Source: JBDTSW01 sp039930945 (lineage in GTDB: Bacteria; Actinomycetota; Thermoleophilia; Solirubrobacterales; 70-9). Taken from it: a stretch of 33,431 nucleotides of DNA. A model generated the notes under the pieces. That model saw nothing but the letters and a program-made list of their open reading frames with translations, was not told the origin of the DNA and searched no databases. Location: contig JBDTSW010000011.1 in NCBI GenBank assembly GCA_039930945.1, forward strand, positions 1 through 33,431. The letters run 5' to 3'. Shown piece by piece: positions 1-5,767 of the stretch (its first letter is position 1; each line of letters starts with the position of its first letter). The position numbers and the translations under genes were made by a program.

Positions 1-136
1 CCTCGCCGCGCCAGATGTCCACCTCTGCGGATGGCGCCCGCTCAGGGAGCGGGCGAGCCTCGTCGATCGCGACGTCGTCGGCGTCGCCGACCAGCGGCTC
101 CTCGATCGCCTGTGCCTCCAGAAGATCCTCTCCCAC
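1..136 (-). CDS. partial hypothetical protein, N-terminus only
   Basis: An open frame runs off the left edge of the window. It starts at a GTG at 134-136 and reads about 45 codons without a stop; the visible peptide is acidic (begins MGEDLLEAQAIEEPLVGDAD and reaches VDIWRGE at the edge). No domain can be recognised from so short a piece. There is no Shine-Dalgarno sequence, but TAGACT lies exactly seven bases before the GTG, the leaderless arrangement seen at many genes here. It follows the acyltransferase gene on the same strand after 30 bases and may also be cotranscribed with it. That it is a gene is an inference from the promoter match and the open frame. Confidence 0.4.
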   Translation of the reverse strand, partial: MGEDLLEAQAIEEPLVGDADDVAIDEARPLPERAPSAEVDIWRGE

Positions 137-143
137 GGGCGCG

Positions 144-149
144 AGTCTA
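144..149 (-). promoter_or_regulatory. -10 box TAGACT of a leaderless start at 136
   Basis: Minus-strand TAGACT is followed by seven bases and then the GTG at 136, so the transcript would begin at or next to the start codon. No -35 match was seen. Confidence 0.4.
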
Positions 150-166
150 ACGACGGGCCGCGGCGC

Positions 167-1357
167 TCATCCGGGCAGATCCTCGCTGTTTGCGGACTCG
201 CCGGAGTCTTCGTCGCCCGAGGCGGGCGCAGCGAGCGCTCGCTCGTAGAGGCGGTAGCGCTGGACGACCTTCCCCCCCATGCCCTCCATGGCGCGGTTCA
301 TCGGCTCGTTCGACTCCAGGATCCAGCCCATGTGCCCGCCCTTCTGCGGCATCCTCGCGGCGGACTCGCGCTGGGCCACATACAGCGCAGCCGCGACCCC
401 GAAGTGCTGGTACTGAGGCTTGACGCCGAGCGCGAACACGCGCAGGCGGTCGATCTTGCGGCGGCCGGTGAGAAACCGCCACCAGCCGAACGGGAGCAGG
501 CGCCCGTTCATCCGCTTCAGCACCTGGTCGATATCGGGCAGGGTGAGGGCGGCACCGACGACCTCGCCCTCGCGCTCGGCGATCATCGCCCAGTCCTCGG
601 AGAGGATCGGTTTCAGGTTCTTGGCCTGGAAGGCGACCTCGTCGGGGGTGACCGGGACGAAGCCCCAGTTGCTCCCCCAGGCCTCGTTGTAGACCTCCAT
701 GAAGCGGGCGATCTCGGCCTCGAGGTCACGCTTGCGCATCTGGCGGACGACGACCCCGTGCTCCTGCGCCTTGTTCGCCGCCTGCTCGATGAACTCGTGG
801 AACTGGTTGCCCTGCGTCAGCGCCCCCAGCCACGCCTCCCACATCAGCAGGTCCATCGTCTTCGACATGCCCAGGCCCTCGAGCAGCGTGCGGTAGTAAG
901 GGGGATGCCAGGGCTCGAGGATCATCGACGGCTCGTCATAGCCTTCGATCAGCAGGCCGCACTCGTCGTTGGTGGTGAAGTCCATCGGCCCCACCAGCCG
1001 AGCGCGCCCGCGCTCGCGCACCCATTCGCCGGCCGCGTCGACCAGCGCGGCGGCGACCTCGGGGTCGTCCTCTGAGTCGAAGAAGCCGAACATGCCGTCG
1101 CTTCCGCCCTGGAACTGATCCCAGCGCTGGTCGACCTGGGCCGTGATCCGCCCCACCACCTGACCGTCGCGCTCGGCGAGGAAGTACTCGGCCTCGGCGT
1201 GATCGAAGAAGGGGTTGCGGGCGCGGTTGAGGAATTGCCGGCGCTCGAAGATCAGCGGCGGAATCCACTGCGGATCGTCCCGGCGCAGCCGGAACGGCAG
1301 CTTGATGAAGCGGTCCAGGTCGCTGCGGCCGGCGACCGATCGAACGGTGACACCCAC
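167..1357 (-). CDS. GNAT-fold N-acyltransferase, candidate bacterial ceramide synthase
   Basis: 396-residue acyltransferase-like protein. It reads FIKLPFRLRRDDPQWIPPL near the N-terminus, then NPFFDHAEAEYFLAERDG and VVGRITA, a first GNAT-like half, and a second half with GEVVGAALTLPD and RVFALGVKPQYQHFGVAAAL (the acyl-CoA-binding type loop). This architecture is that of a family often annotated loosely as N-acetyltransferase or dATP pyrophosphohydrolase; from memory, the Caulobacter ceramide synthase (bCerS/CerS) belongs to the same family. The gene faces away from a serine-palmitoyltransferase-like gene across a 24-bp gap, which supports a role in acylating a sphingoid base. An upstream in-frame TTG at 1366 is possible, but the GTG at 1357 is preferred because TAGGTT lies exactly seven bases before it. 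Family resemblance is fairly clear; the ceramide function is inferred. Confidence 0.75.
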   Translation of the reverse strand: MGVTVRSVAGRSDLDRFIKLPFRLRRDDPQWIPPLIFERRQFLNRARNPFFDHAEAEYFLAERDGQVVGRITAQVDQRWDQFQGGSDGMFGFFDSEDDPEVAAALVDAAGEWVRERGRARLVGPMDFTTNDECGLLIEGYDEPSMILEPWHPPYYRTLLEGLGMSKTMDLLMWEAWLGALTQGNQFHEFIEQAANKAQEHGVVVRQMRKRDLEAEIARFMEVYNEAWGSNWGFVPVTPDEVAFQAKNLKPILSEDWAMIAEREGEVVGAALTLPDIDQVLKRMNGRLLPFGWWRFLTGRRKIDRLRVFALGVKPQYQHFGVAAALYVAQRESAARMPQKGGHMGWILESNEPMNRAMEGMGGKVVQRYRLYERALAAPASGDEDSGESANSEDLPG

Positions 1358-1364
1358 GCCTCGC

Positions 1365-1370
1365 AACCTA
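1365..1370 (-). promoter_or_regulatory. -10 box TAGGTT for the acyltransferase (leaderless)
   Basis: TAGGTT on the minus strand, seven bases, then GTG at 1357. Its TA (1369-1370) is shared with the plus-strand -10 box of the divergent gene, so the two boxes overlap back to back. Confidence 0.55.
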
Positions 1371-1374
1371 CACT
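1369..1374 (+). promoter_or_regulatory. -10 box TACACT for the oxoamine synthase (leaderless)
   Basis: TACACT, seven bases (TACGCCC), then ATG at 1382. It overlaps by two bases the minus-strand -10 box serving the acyltransferase. Confidence 0.6.
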
Positions 1375-1381
1375 TACGCCC

Positions 1382-2641
1382 ATGTCACAGACCGCCAAGG
1401 CTCCGGCCGACGTCTTCTCAAAGACCCGCACCCACGGTCGCATGGAACAGCTCGCGGCCGCCCGCGACGCCGACCTCTTGCCCTACTTCCGGCTGATCGA
1501 GTCAGAGGCCGGGCCGGAGATGGAGATCGAGGGCTCGAGCAAGGTGATGCTGGGCTCGAACAACTACCTCGGCCTCACCGGCGATCCCCGGGTCAAGGCC
1601 GCCGCCCGCGACGCGCTCGAGCGCTACGGGACGGGACTGACCGGCTCGCGCTTCATGAACGGCACCACCCCGCTTCACGTCGAGCTCGAGCGCGAGCTCG
1701 CCGACTGGATGCACGCCGACGATGTGATCGTCTTCACCACCGGCCACCAGGCCAACGTCGGCTGTCTCGGCACGATCCTGGCACCGGGGGACACGGTCAT
1801 CTGCGACTCCGCCGACCATGCCTCGATCCTCGACGGCGTCAAGCTCTCCGGAGCCAAGCTCCGCCCCTTCCGGCACAACAAGATGGACAAGCTCGAGCGG
1901 ATGCTGGAGCGGGCCGCCTCGGACGGGGGCGGCGTGCTGGTCGTCGTCGACGGGATCTTCTCGATGGAGGGCGACGTCTGCGACCTGCCGGCGATCGTCG
2001 AGCTGTGCGAGCGCCATGGCGCTCGCTTGATGGTCGACGAGGCGCACGCCGTCGGCGTGCTCGGCAAGCGCGGAGCCGGGACCTGTGAGCTGTTCGGCCT
2101 CGAGGACCGAGTGGACCTGCGGATGGGCACCTTCTCCAAGAGCCTCGCCTCCTGCGGAGGCTTCATCACCGGCCCGACCGAGGTGATCGACTACCTGCGG
2201 GTTACCTCGCGGCCATTCATCTTCACCGCGGCCGCGGTCCCCGCCGCCGTCGGCGCCGCGCTCGGCGCGCTGCGGGTGATCCGCGAGGAGGGCCCGGAGC
2301 TGGCCCGCCGGCTGCTCGACAACGCCGCCTATCTGCGGCAGGGGTTCCGTGACCTCGGCCTGCAGGTTGTCGAGCCCGGGAAGCTCTCGGACGGCACCGA
2401 GGTGGTGACTCCGGTGATCCCGGTGTTGGTCGGCGAGGACTGGCAGGCGGTCCACCTGTGGAAGGCCCTGTTCGACGCCGGGGTCTACACCAACGTCGCC
2501 ATCCATCCCGCTGTGCCGCCGAGCGGCTCGCTGCTTCGAACCTCGCTGATGGCGACCCACGAGCGCCATCACCTCGACCGCGCGCTGGAGATCTTCGAGC
2601 GGACGATCGCCGACTTCCCCGACCTCCCCCGTTCCGGCTAG
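1382..2641 (+). CDS. alpha-oxoamine synthase, serine palmitoyltransferase-like
   Basis: 419-residue PLP enzyme that condenses an amino acid with an acyl thioester. GSNNYLGLTGDP near residue 55 and GTGLTGSRFMNGT are family signatures, VDEAHAVGVLGKRGAG is the cofactor-binding region, and the Schiff-base lysine is K253 in GTFSKSLASCGGF. The TFSKSLAS-GGF form is that of serine palmitoyltransferases; BioF and Kbl usually read closer to TLGKA-GG. A BioF-like role cannot be excluded by eye. It diverges from a candidate ceramide synthase, and together these would make an N-acylated sphingoid base from serine and fatty acyl groups; a 3-ketosphinganine reductase is not next to them. The start is fixed by TACACT seven bases upstream; no Shine-Dalgarno is present. 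Confidence 0.8.
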   Translation: MSQTAKAPADVFSKTRTHGRMEQLAAARDADLLPYFRLIESEAGPEMEIEGSSKVMLGSNNYLGLTGDPRVKAAARDALERYGTGLTGSRFMNGTTPLHVELERELADWMHADDVIVFTTGHQANVGCLGTILAPGDTVICDSADHASILDGVKLSGAKLRPFRHNKMDKLERMLERAASDGGGVLVVVDGIFSMEGDVCDLPAIVELCERHGARLMVDEAHAVGVLGKRGAGTCELFGLEDRVDLRMGTFSKSLASCGGFITGPTEVIDYLRVTSRPFIFTAAAVPAAVGAALGALRVIREEGPELARRLLDNAAYLRQGFRDLGLQVVEPGKLSDGTEVVTPVIPVLVGEDWQAVHLWKALFDAGVYTNVAIHPAVPPSGSLLRTSLMATHERHHLDRALEIFERTIADFPDLPRSG

Positions 2642-2963
2642 CGACGAGCCCCCAAGTTGCGCTCGCGTATCCCCCGCGGGGGGTAGTTTCGGCTTGTCCA
2701 TTCCTGAACAAGCACTCAGACGCGAGGAAAAGTCTGCTCTTAGCGAACGACTCATGCCTCCCGGGGGGGCGCGTTGTTGACGCCCCGCTCCGCACTCGCG
2801 TAAGTTCCTCGCACGCTGGACGCACCCGGGGCGGGAACGGGGGGAAGAGGAGGCTAACTTCCTTCCCGGTCGAGCCCTCAGAGCGGCCCTCAGCCGCTGG
2901 ATGGTGTCATGGCGAAAACCGTAGCCGCCTTAATCCCAGCACCACTTCGGAGGAGGACTGAGA
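2642..2963. other. 322-bp intergenic region with a promoter and a long IHF leader
   Basis: No convincing gene. It holds a perfect CCCCCGCGGGGG palindrome (2671-2682) about 30 bases after the synthase stop, a promoter-like pair (TTGACG, 18 bases, TAAGTT) at 2777-2806, and a predicted leader of about 150 nt for the IHF-like gene. The leader contains a 6-bp hairpin (AGCGGC-CCTCA-GCCGCT, 2882-2898) and a seven-codon upstream frame, MVSWRKP, starting with the ATG at 2901. Confidence 0.6.
2777..2806 (+). promoter_or_regulatory. sigma70-type promoter for the IHF-like gene
   Basis: TTGACG at 2777-2782, 18 bases, then TAAGTT at 2801-2806. The predicted transcription start is near 2813, leaving about 150 nt of leader before the ATG at 2964. 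It is one of the few places in this window with a good -35 match. Confidence 0.55.
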
Positions 2964-3296
2964 ATGGAAGCTGCCTCGACCATCGTCCCGGCGCCACCGC
3001 CGCAGCACATGCAGGCCCTTGCGCACGCCAACCGGGTCCGTCTGGCCCGCGCGGCCCTGAAGCGCGAGGTCGCCGCGGGAAAGGTCGAGAGTGCCGAGGT
3101 GGTGCGCAGTTGCCCCTGGGAGGTGTCGACGATGACCGTCGGAGAGCTGCTGCGCAGCCAGCGTCGCTGGGGGCGTGCGCGTGCGCGCAAGTTCCTCTTC
3201 GGCCTTGCCCTGAACGAGAACCGCGAGCTCGGCCGGCTGACCGAGCGCCAGCGCCTCGTGCTCGCAGCCGCGCTGGAGTCCAAGTCGCGCGCCTGA
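2964..3296 (+). CDS. integration host factor, actinobacterial type (mIHF-like)
   Basis: 110-residue basic DNA-binding protein of the nucleoid. The segment ALAHANRVRLARAALKREVA, then WEVSTMTVGELLRSQRRWGR and ARKFLFGLALNENRELGRLT, fits the actinobacterial IHF family, in which a long helix is followed by an S13-like helix-turn-helix that bends DNA. It is unrelated to the enterobacterial IhfA/IhfB fold. A strong Shine-Dalgarno (GGAGGAGG) precedes the ATG, which separates this gene from the many leaderless genes nearby. Its stop codon abuts that of the convergent membrane protein: TGA and TCA form TGATCA with no spacer. The long leader suggests post-transcriptional control, which is inference. Confidence 0.85.
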   Translation: MEAASTIVPAPPPQHMQALAHANRVRLARAALKREVAAGKVESAEVVRSCPWEVSTMTVGELLRSQRRWGRARARKFLFGLALNENRELGRLTERQRLVLAAALESKSRA

Positions 3297-3776
3297 TCAG
3301 CGGATCTTGAAGGCGACGCCGGCGCGCCGGCGGAAGGCAGCCGCAAGGCCCCAGGCGAAGAGGCCGAAGACCCCGCCGCCGATCAGCACCCGACCGACCG
3401 GCGGCAGCCCCTCGGGCCCGAGGTAGAAGAGGCCGGCGAGCACCAGCCCCGCAACCACGCCCGAGAGCACCAGCGTGTGTGAGCGATAACCGCCGAAGTG
3501 CTCCCGGATCGAGAGCTCCAGGCCGGCGAGCGATGCGAGCGCCACGCCGACGCCGATCATCAGCGCGCCCTGCTCGCCCTGGACGAAGAAGAACCCCAAG
3601 ACCAACAGCACCAGGGCGAGGGCGACGACCACCTCGGCCAGGGGAAACGACCCCCAGGGCGCCGGCGGGCGATCGTCCGGGCGGTCGACTCGGGGGCGCG
3701 CCCCCGACCTCGCCTTCGCGGCTGGACGTGGTGGCGGCGGTCGCCTCTGACCGCGCTGCTTGCGCTTTGCGCTCAA
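3297..3776 (-). CDS. small four-helix membrane protein, unknown function
   Basis: 159 residues: a basic, proline-rich cytoplasmic tail (about 1-45, beginning MSAKRKQRGQRRPPPPRP) followed by four predicted membrane helices (around 46-66, 70-86, 98-118 and 125-145) and a short basic C-terminus. No family is recognised. The proposed start is a TTG at 3776 directly after the preceding gene (16-base gap), without a clear Shine-Dalgarno, so the true start may lie further in. The coding sequence contains an 18-bp perfect palindrome at 3690-3707. It probably forms a two-gene unit with the gene ending at 3793. Confidence 0.6.
   Translation of the reverse strand: MSAKRKQRGQRRPPPPRPAAKARSGARPRVDRPDDRPPAPWGSFPLAEVVVALALVLLVLGFFFVQGEQGALMIGVGVALASLAGLELSIREHFGGYRSHTLVLSGVVAGLVLAGLFYLGPEGLPPVGRVLIGGGVFGLFAWGLAAAFRRRAGVAFKIR
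3690..3707. repeat. 18-bp perfect palindrome inside a coding region
   Basis: TCGGGGGCGCGCCCCCGA reads identically on both strands. It lies in the proline/arginine-rich tail of the membrane protein. It could form a strong RNA hairpin; no function is evident. Confidence 0.6.
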
Positions 3777-3792
3777 GCGGATATCGGGGCCG

Positions 3793-4308
3793 TCAGGCCT
3801 CGGCTAAGGGACAACCCGAGGAGAGCTTGACCCGCCACCAGCCCAAGAGCATCCCCAGCGGCCCCCAGCGCGGGCGCGAGTGCCAGTGGCGGCAGCCGGC
3901 CTCGCCGATGTCGTCGTTGCCGATGCGAACCCAGCGATGACGCTCGGGCTCGGCGATGACCAGCTCGAGCAGCCCCCGGTTGGCCTCTTCCTGATCTCCG
4001 CGCCGCGCCAGCTCTGTCTCCGCCTCTCGCAGCCGCGCGACCAGGGCGTCACGAACCCGCTCGAGCTCGGCGGTGTCGAGCACTCGCGGCCCGCCGACGG
4101 CGCCGACGCGCCACTCCAGGCCCTGGCGCGGAAACGACGAGGCGAAGAGCTCGCCCAGCCGGCGCTCGATGCGCGCGATCTGGCGGCGGAGGTCGTCGCG
4201 GGCGGGTCGCTCGGTCTTGACCGGGCCGGCGCCCAAGGATCGGTCAGGGATCGGCTCCCTGAAGGGCGTGTGCGTCCCGGTGTGGATCTCGTTGCGAAGC
4301 CCTGGCAC
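3793..4308 (-). CDS. hypothetical protein with coiled-coil centre and WHSRPRWGP motif
   Basis: 171 residues. The middle (about 38-115) is charged and helical (RRQIARIERRLGELF, then ELERVRDALVARLREAETEL), likely a coiled coil. The C-terminus reads HRWVRIGNDDIGEAGCRHWH followed by SRPRWGPLGMLLGWWRVKLS, an aromatic region with a possible small metal or membrane-contact motif. No family is recognised. The GTG start at 4308 is supported by AAGGAG six bases upstream, and TAGACT at 4336-4341 could be its -10 box. It is followed after 16 bases by the four-helix membrane protein. Confidence 0.65.
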   Translation of the reverse strand: MPGLRNEIHTGTHTPFREPIPDRSLGAGPVKTERPARDDLRRQIARIERRLGELFASSFPRQGLEWRVGAVGGPRVLDTAELERVRDALVARLREAETELARRGDQEEANRGLLELVIAEPERHRWVRIGNDDIGEAGCRHWHSRPRWGPLGMLLGWWRVKLSSGCPLAEA

Positions 4309-4335
4309 CGCTTCTCCTTCCGCCGGCGAGACCCA

Positions 4336-4341
4336 AGTCTA
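4336..4341 (-). promoter_or_regulatory. -10 box TAGACT upstream of the coiled-coil protein
   Basis: Minus-strand TAGACT would start a transcript near 4328, giving a leader of about 20 nt that carries the Shine-Dalgarno AAGGAG for the GTG at 4308. No good -35 was found. Confidence 0.35.
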
Positions 4342-4393
4342 GATGGTTGATTCCACGGCATCCGTGCGTCATCCGGGTGCGTGGGTCGTGGGA

Positions 4394-5041
4394 TCACCCA
4401 TCCACACCGCGGAGGATGCCCGCGGCCAGCCAAATCGCCTCCTCGACGGCGATCTCAGGCACGCCGGCCACCCCAATCGCGCAGAGCATCGTCCGCTTGC
4501 TGCGCGGAGCGACGCCGCGCCCGTCGGCGGTCGCCCCGAACAGCAGACCGACGGGCCGGGCTTGGTCGGCGATCACCAGGGTTGCGGGCGGGAGCTCGCC
4601 CCGCCGGCCCTCCAAAGCCTCGCCCTCGAGCGTTGGACGGATGCCCAGTGGCCCGTCGAGCCTGTCGGCGTCGAACGCCCGCACGGCCACCCGGGATTCG
4701 ACGATCGCGATCGTCAACGCGTCGTCGAGCAGGCTCTGGCTGGGGAACCCTCCCTTCTTCATCCGCTCCAGCGCGAGCGCCTCCACCGGCGTCGGCTGCT
4801 CGTCGGGATCGAGGCCGATCTGGCGGTAGAAGACCCGGTAGGCCCAGGGGATCGCCTGGTGTCGGAGGTTGATCGCCTGCGCCCCGGCGAAGCGGTCGGA
4901 GAGCTGGCGTAAGTGCTGCTTCACCTTGGCCGGGCTGCGGCCCGAGCCGCGATCCACCAGCAGAGACCACAGCGAGAGGCCCGGCAGCTCCGCGCGCAGC
5001 GCCGGCGCCACCCGGCCCGCCTTGGCAACGGCCTCGCTCAC
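4394..5041 (-). CDS. B3/4 domain protein (PheT-editing-like, COG3382 type)
   Basis: 215 residues. The core FRQIGLDPDEQPTPVEALAL, the run LERMKKGGFPSQSLLDDALT, and DRLDGPLGIRPTLEGEALEG match the B3/4 fold found in the beta subunit of phenylalanyl-tRNA synthetase, here as a free-standing protein. Such proteins are suspected to act on mischarged aminoacyl-tRNA, but their role is not settled. It is the last gene of the lipid-transport operon: its GTG start overlaps the stop of the thioredoxin-like gene (GTGA), so translation is probably coupled. Its link to lipid transport is unexplained. Confidence 0.75.
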   Translation of the reverse strand: MSEAVAKAGRVAPALRAELPGLSLWSLLVDRGSGRSPAKVKQHLRQLSDRFAGAQAINLRHQAIPWAYRVFYRQIGLDPDEQPTPVEALALERMKKGGFPSQSLLDDALTIAIVESRVAVRAFDADRLDGPLGIRPTLEGEALEGRRGELPPATLVIADQARPVGLLFGATADGRGVAPRSKRTMLCAIGVAGVPEIAVEEAIWLAAGILRGVDG

Positions 5042-5763
5042 GATCCCGGCTCTCGTCGGCGCGACTCGGCCAGCAGCTCGTCAACACGATCGCGGAGCTG
5101 CCCCGGTTCGAGCGCCTCATCCCCGATCACCGCCGACTGGAAGATGCCGCCGGGGAAGGCGAAGGCCACCGTCGGGCAGACGCCGATCCGGTAGATGTTG
5201 CTGACCGCGCCGTCTCGGTCCCAGCCGACCGGCACCGTCCACCCATGCTCGGCGACGAGCCGCTCGACCGAAGGCCGCTCGTCGCGGATGTTGAGCGAGA
5301 GGAAGTTGACGCGGCCGCGGTAGGAACGTGCGACCTCGTCGAAGGCGTCCTGGTCGTTGACGCAGTCGGCCCCCCTGGTGAACCAGAATGAAAGCACCAA
5401 CGGCCGGTCGAAGAGGTCGCAGACGCGGATCGCGCCGTCGGGGTCGATCTCGCAGGCAGGGACTCGCTGCTCATCGGCGGGACACGGGTTGCGCGAGGTC
5501 TCGCAGTCGTCCTGGGCGATGTTGGCATCCGCGTCGAGGCCGGCGCGGATGTCGGGGACCGCGAACTGCGGCAGTGGCTCGCCGCGAATCTCCTCGGTAC
5601 CAAGGATCGTGCCGTCGCCGGACTGAGAGGCATTGATCACCGCGACGACGATGATCCCGATGAAGGCGAGACCGACGAAAGCCGAATAGCGACTCGACCC
5701 TCGAAAGAGCTGGGCCCGCCCGGAGCGCTCCGGGGCATCTCCCTCTGTGCCCTCGCCCGCCAT
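5038..5763 (-). CDS. membrane-anchored TlpA-like thioredoxin-fold protein lacking the CxxC
   Basis: 241 residues with one membrane anchor (about 27-45) and a thioredoxin/TlpA fold outside the membrane. After PLVLSFWFTR, where a CxxC active site is expected, the sequence is GADC, so only the second cysteine (C134) is present. The cis-proline loop GVCPTVAF (P197) is kept. An unusual insert between about 80 and 118 carries four cysteines (C87, C94, C104, C115), and C196 precedes the cis-proline. It is therefore probably not a standard disulfide reductase; a peroxiredoxin-like or structural role is possible. The ATG at 5763 is chosen because it follows the RND stop by four bases; an in-frame ATG at 5829 would overlap the RND gene. 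It ends in a GTGA overlap with the next gene. Confidence 0.75.
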   Translation of the reverse strand: MAGEGTEGDAPERSGRAQLFRGSSRYSAFVGLAFIGIIVVAVINASQSGDGTILGTEEIRGEPLPQFAVPDIRAGLDADANIAQDDCETSRNPCPADEQRVPACEIDPDGAIRVCDLFDRPLVLSFWFTRGADCVNDQDAFDEVARSYRGRVNFLSLNIRDERPSVERLVAEHGWTVPVGWDRDGAVSNIYRIGVCPTVAFAFPGGIFQSAVIGDEALEPGQLRDRVDELLAESRRREPGS

Positions 5764-5767
5764 CAGC

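Noticed and set aside
2744..2775. Eight-codon frame MPPGGARC with a TAGCGA box seven bases upstream
   Set aside because: The box lacks the final T and the peptide is too short to support.
2909..3310. Alternative frame starting MAKTVAALIPAP over the IHF gene
   Set aside because: It lacks a ribosome site, and the IHF frame has a strong Shine-Dalgarno and clear family similarity.
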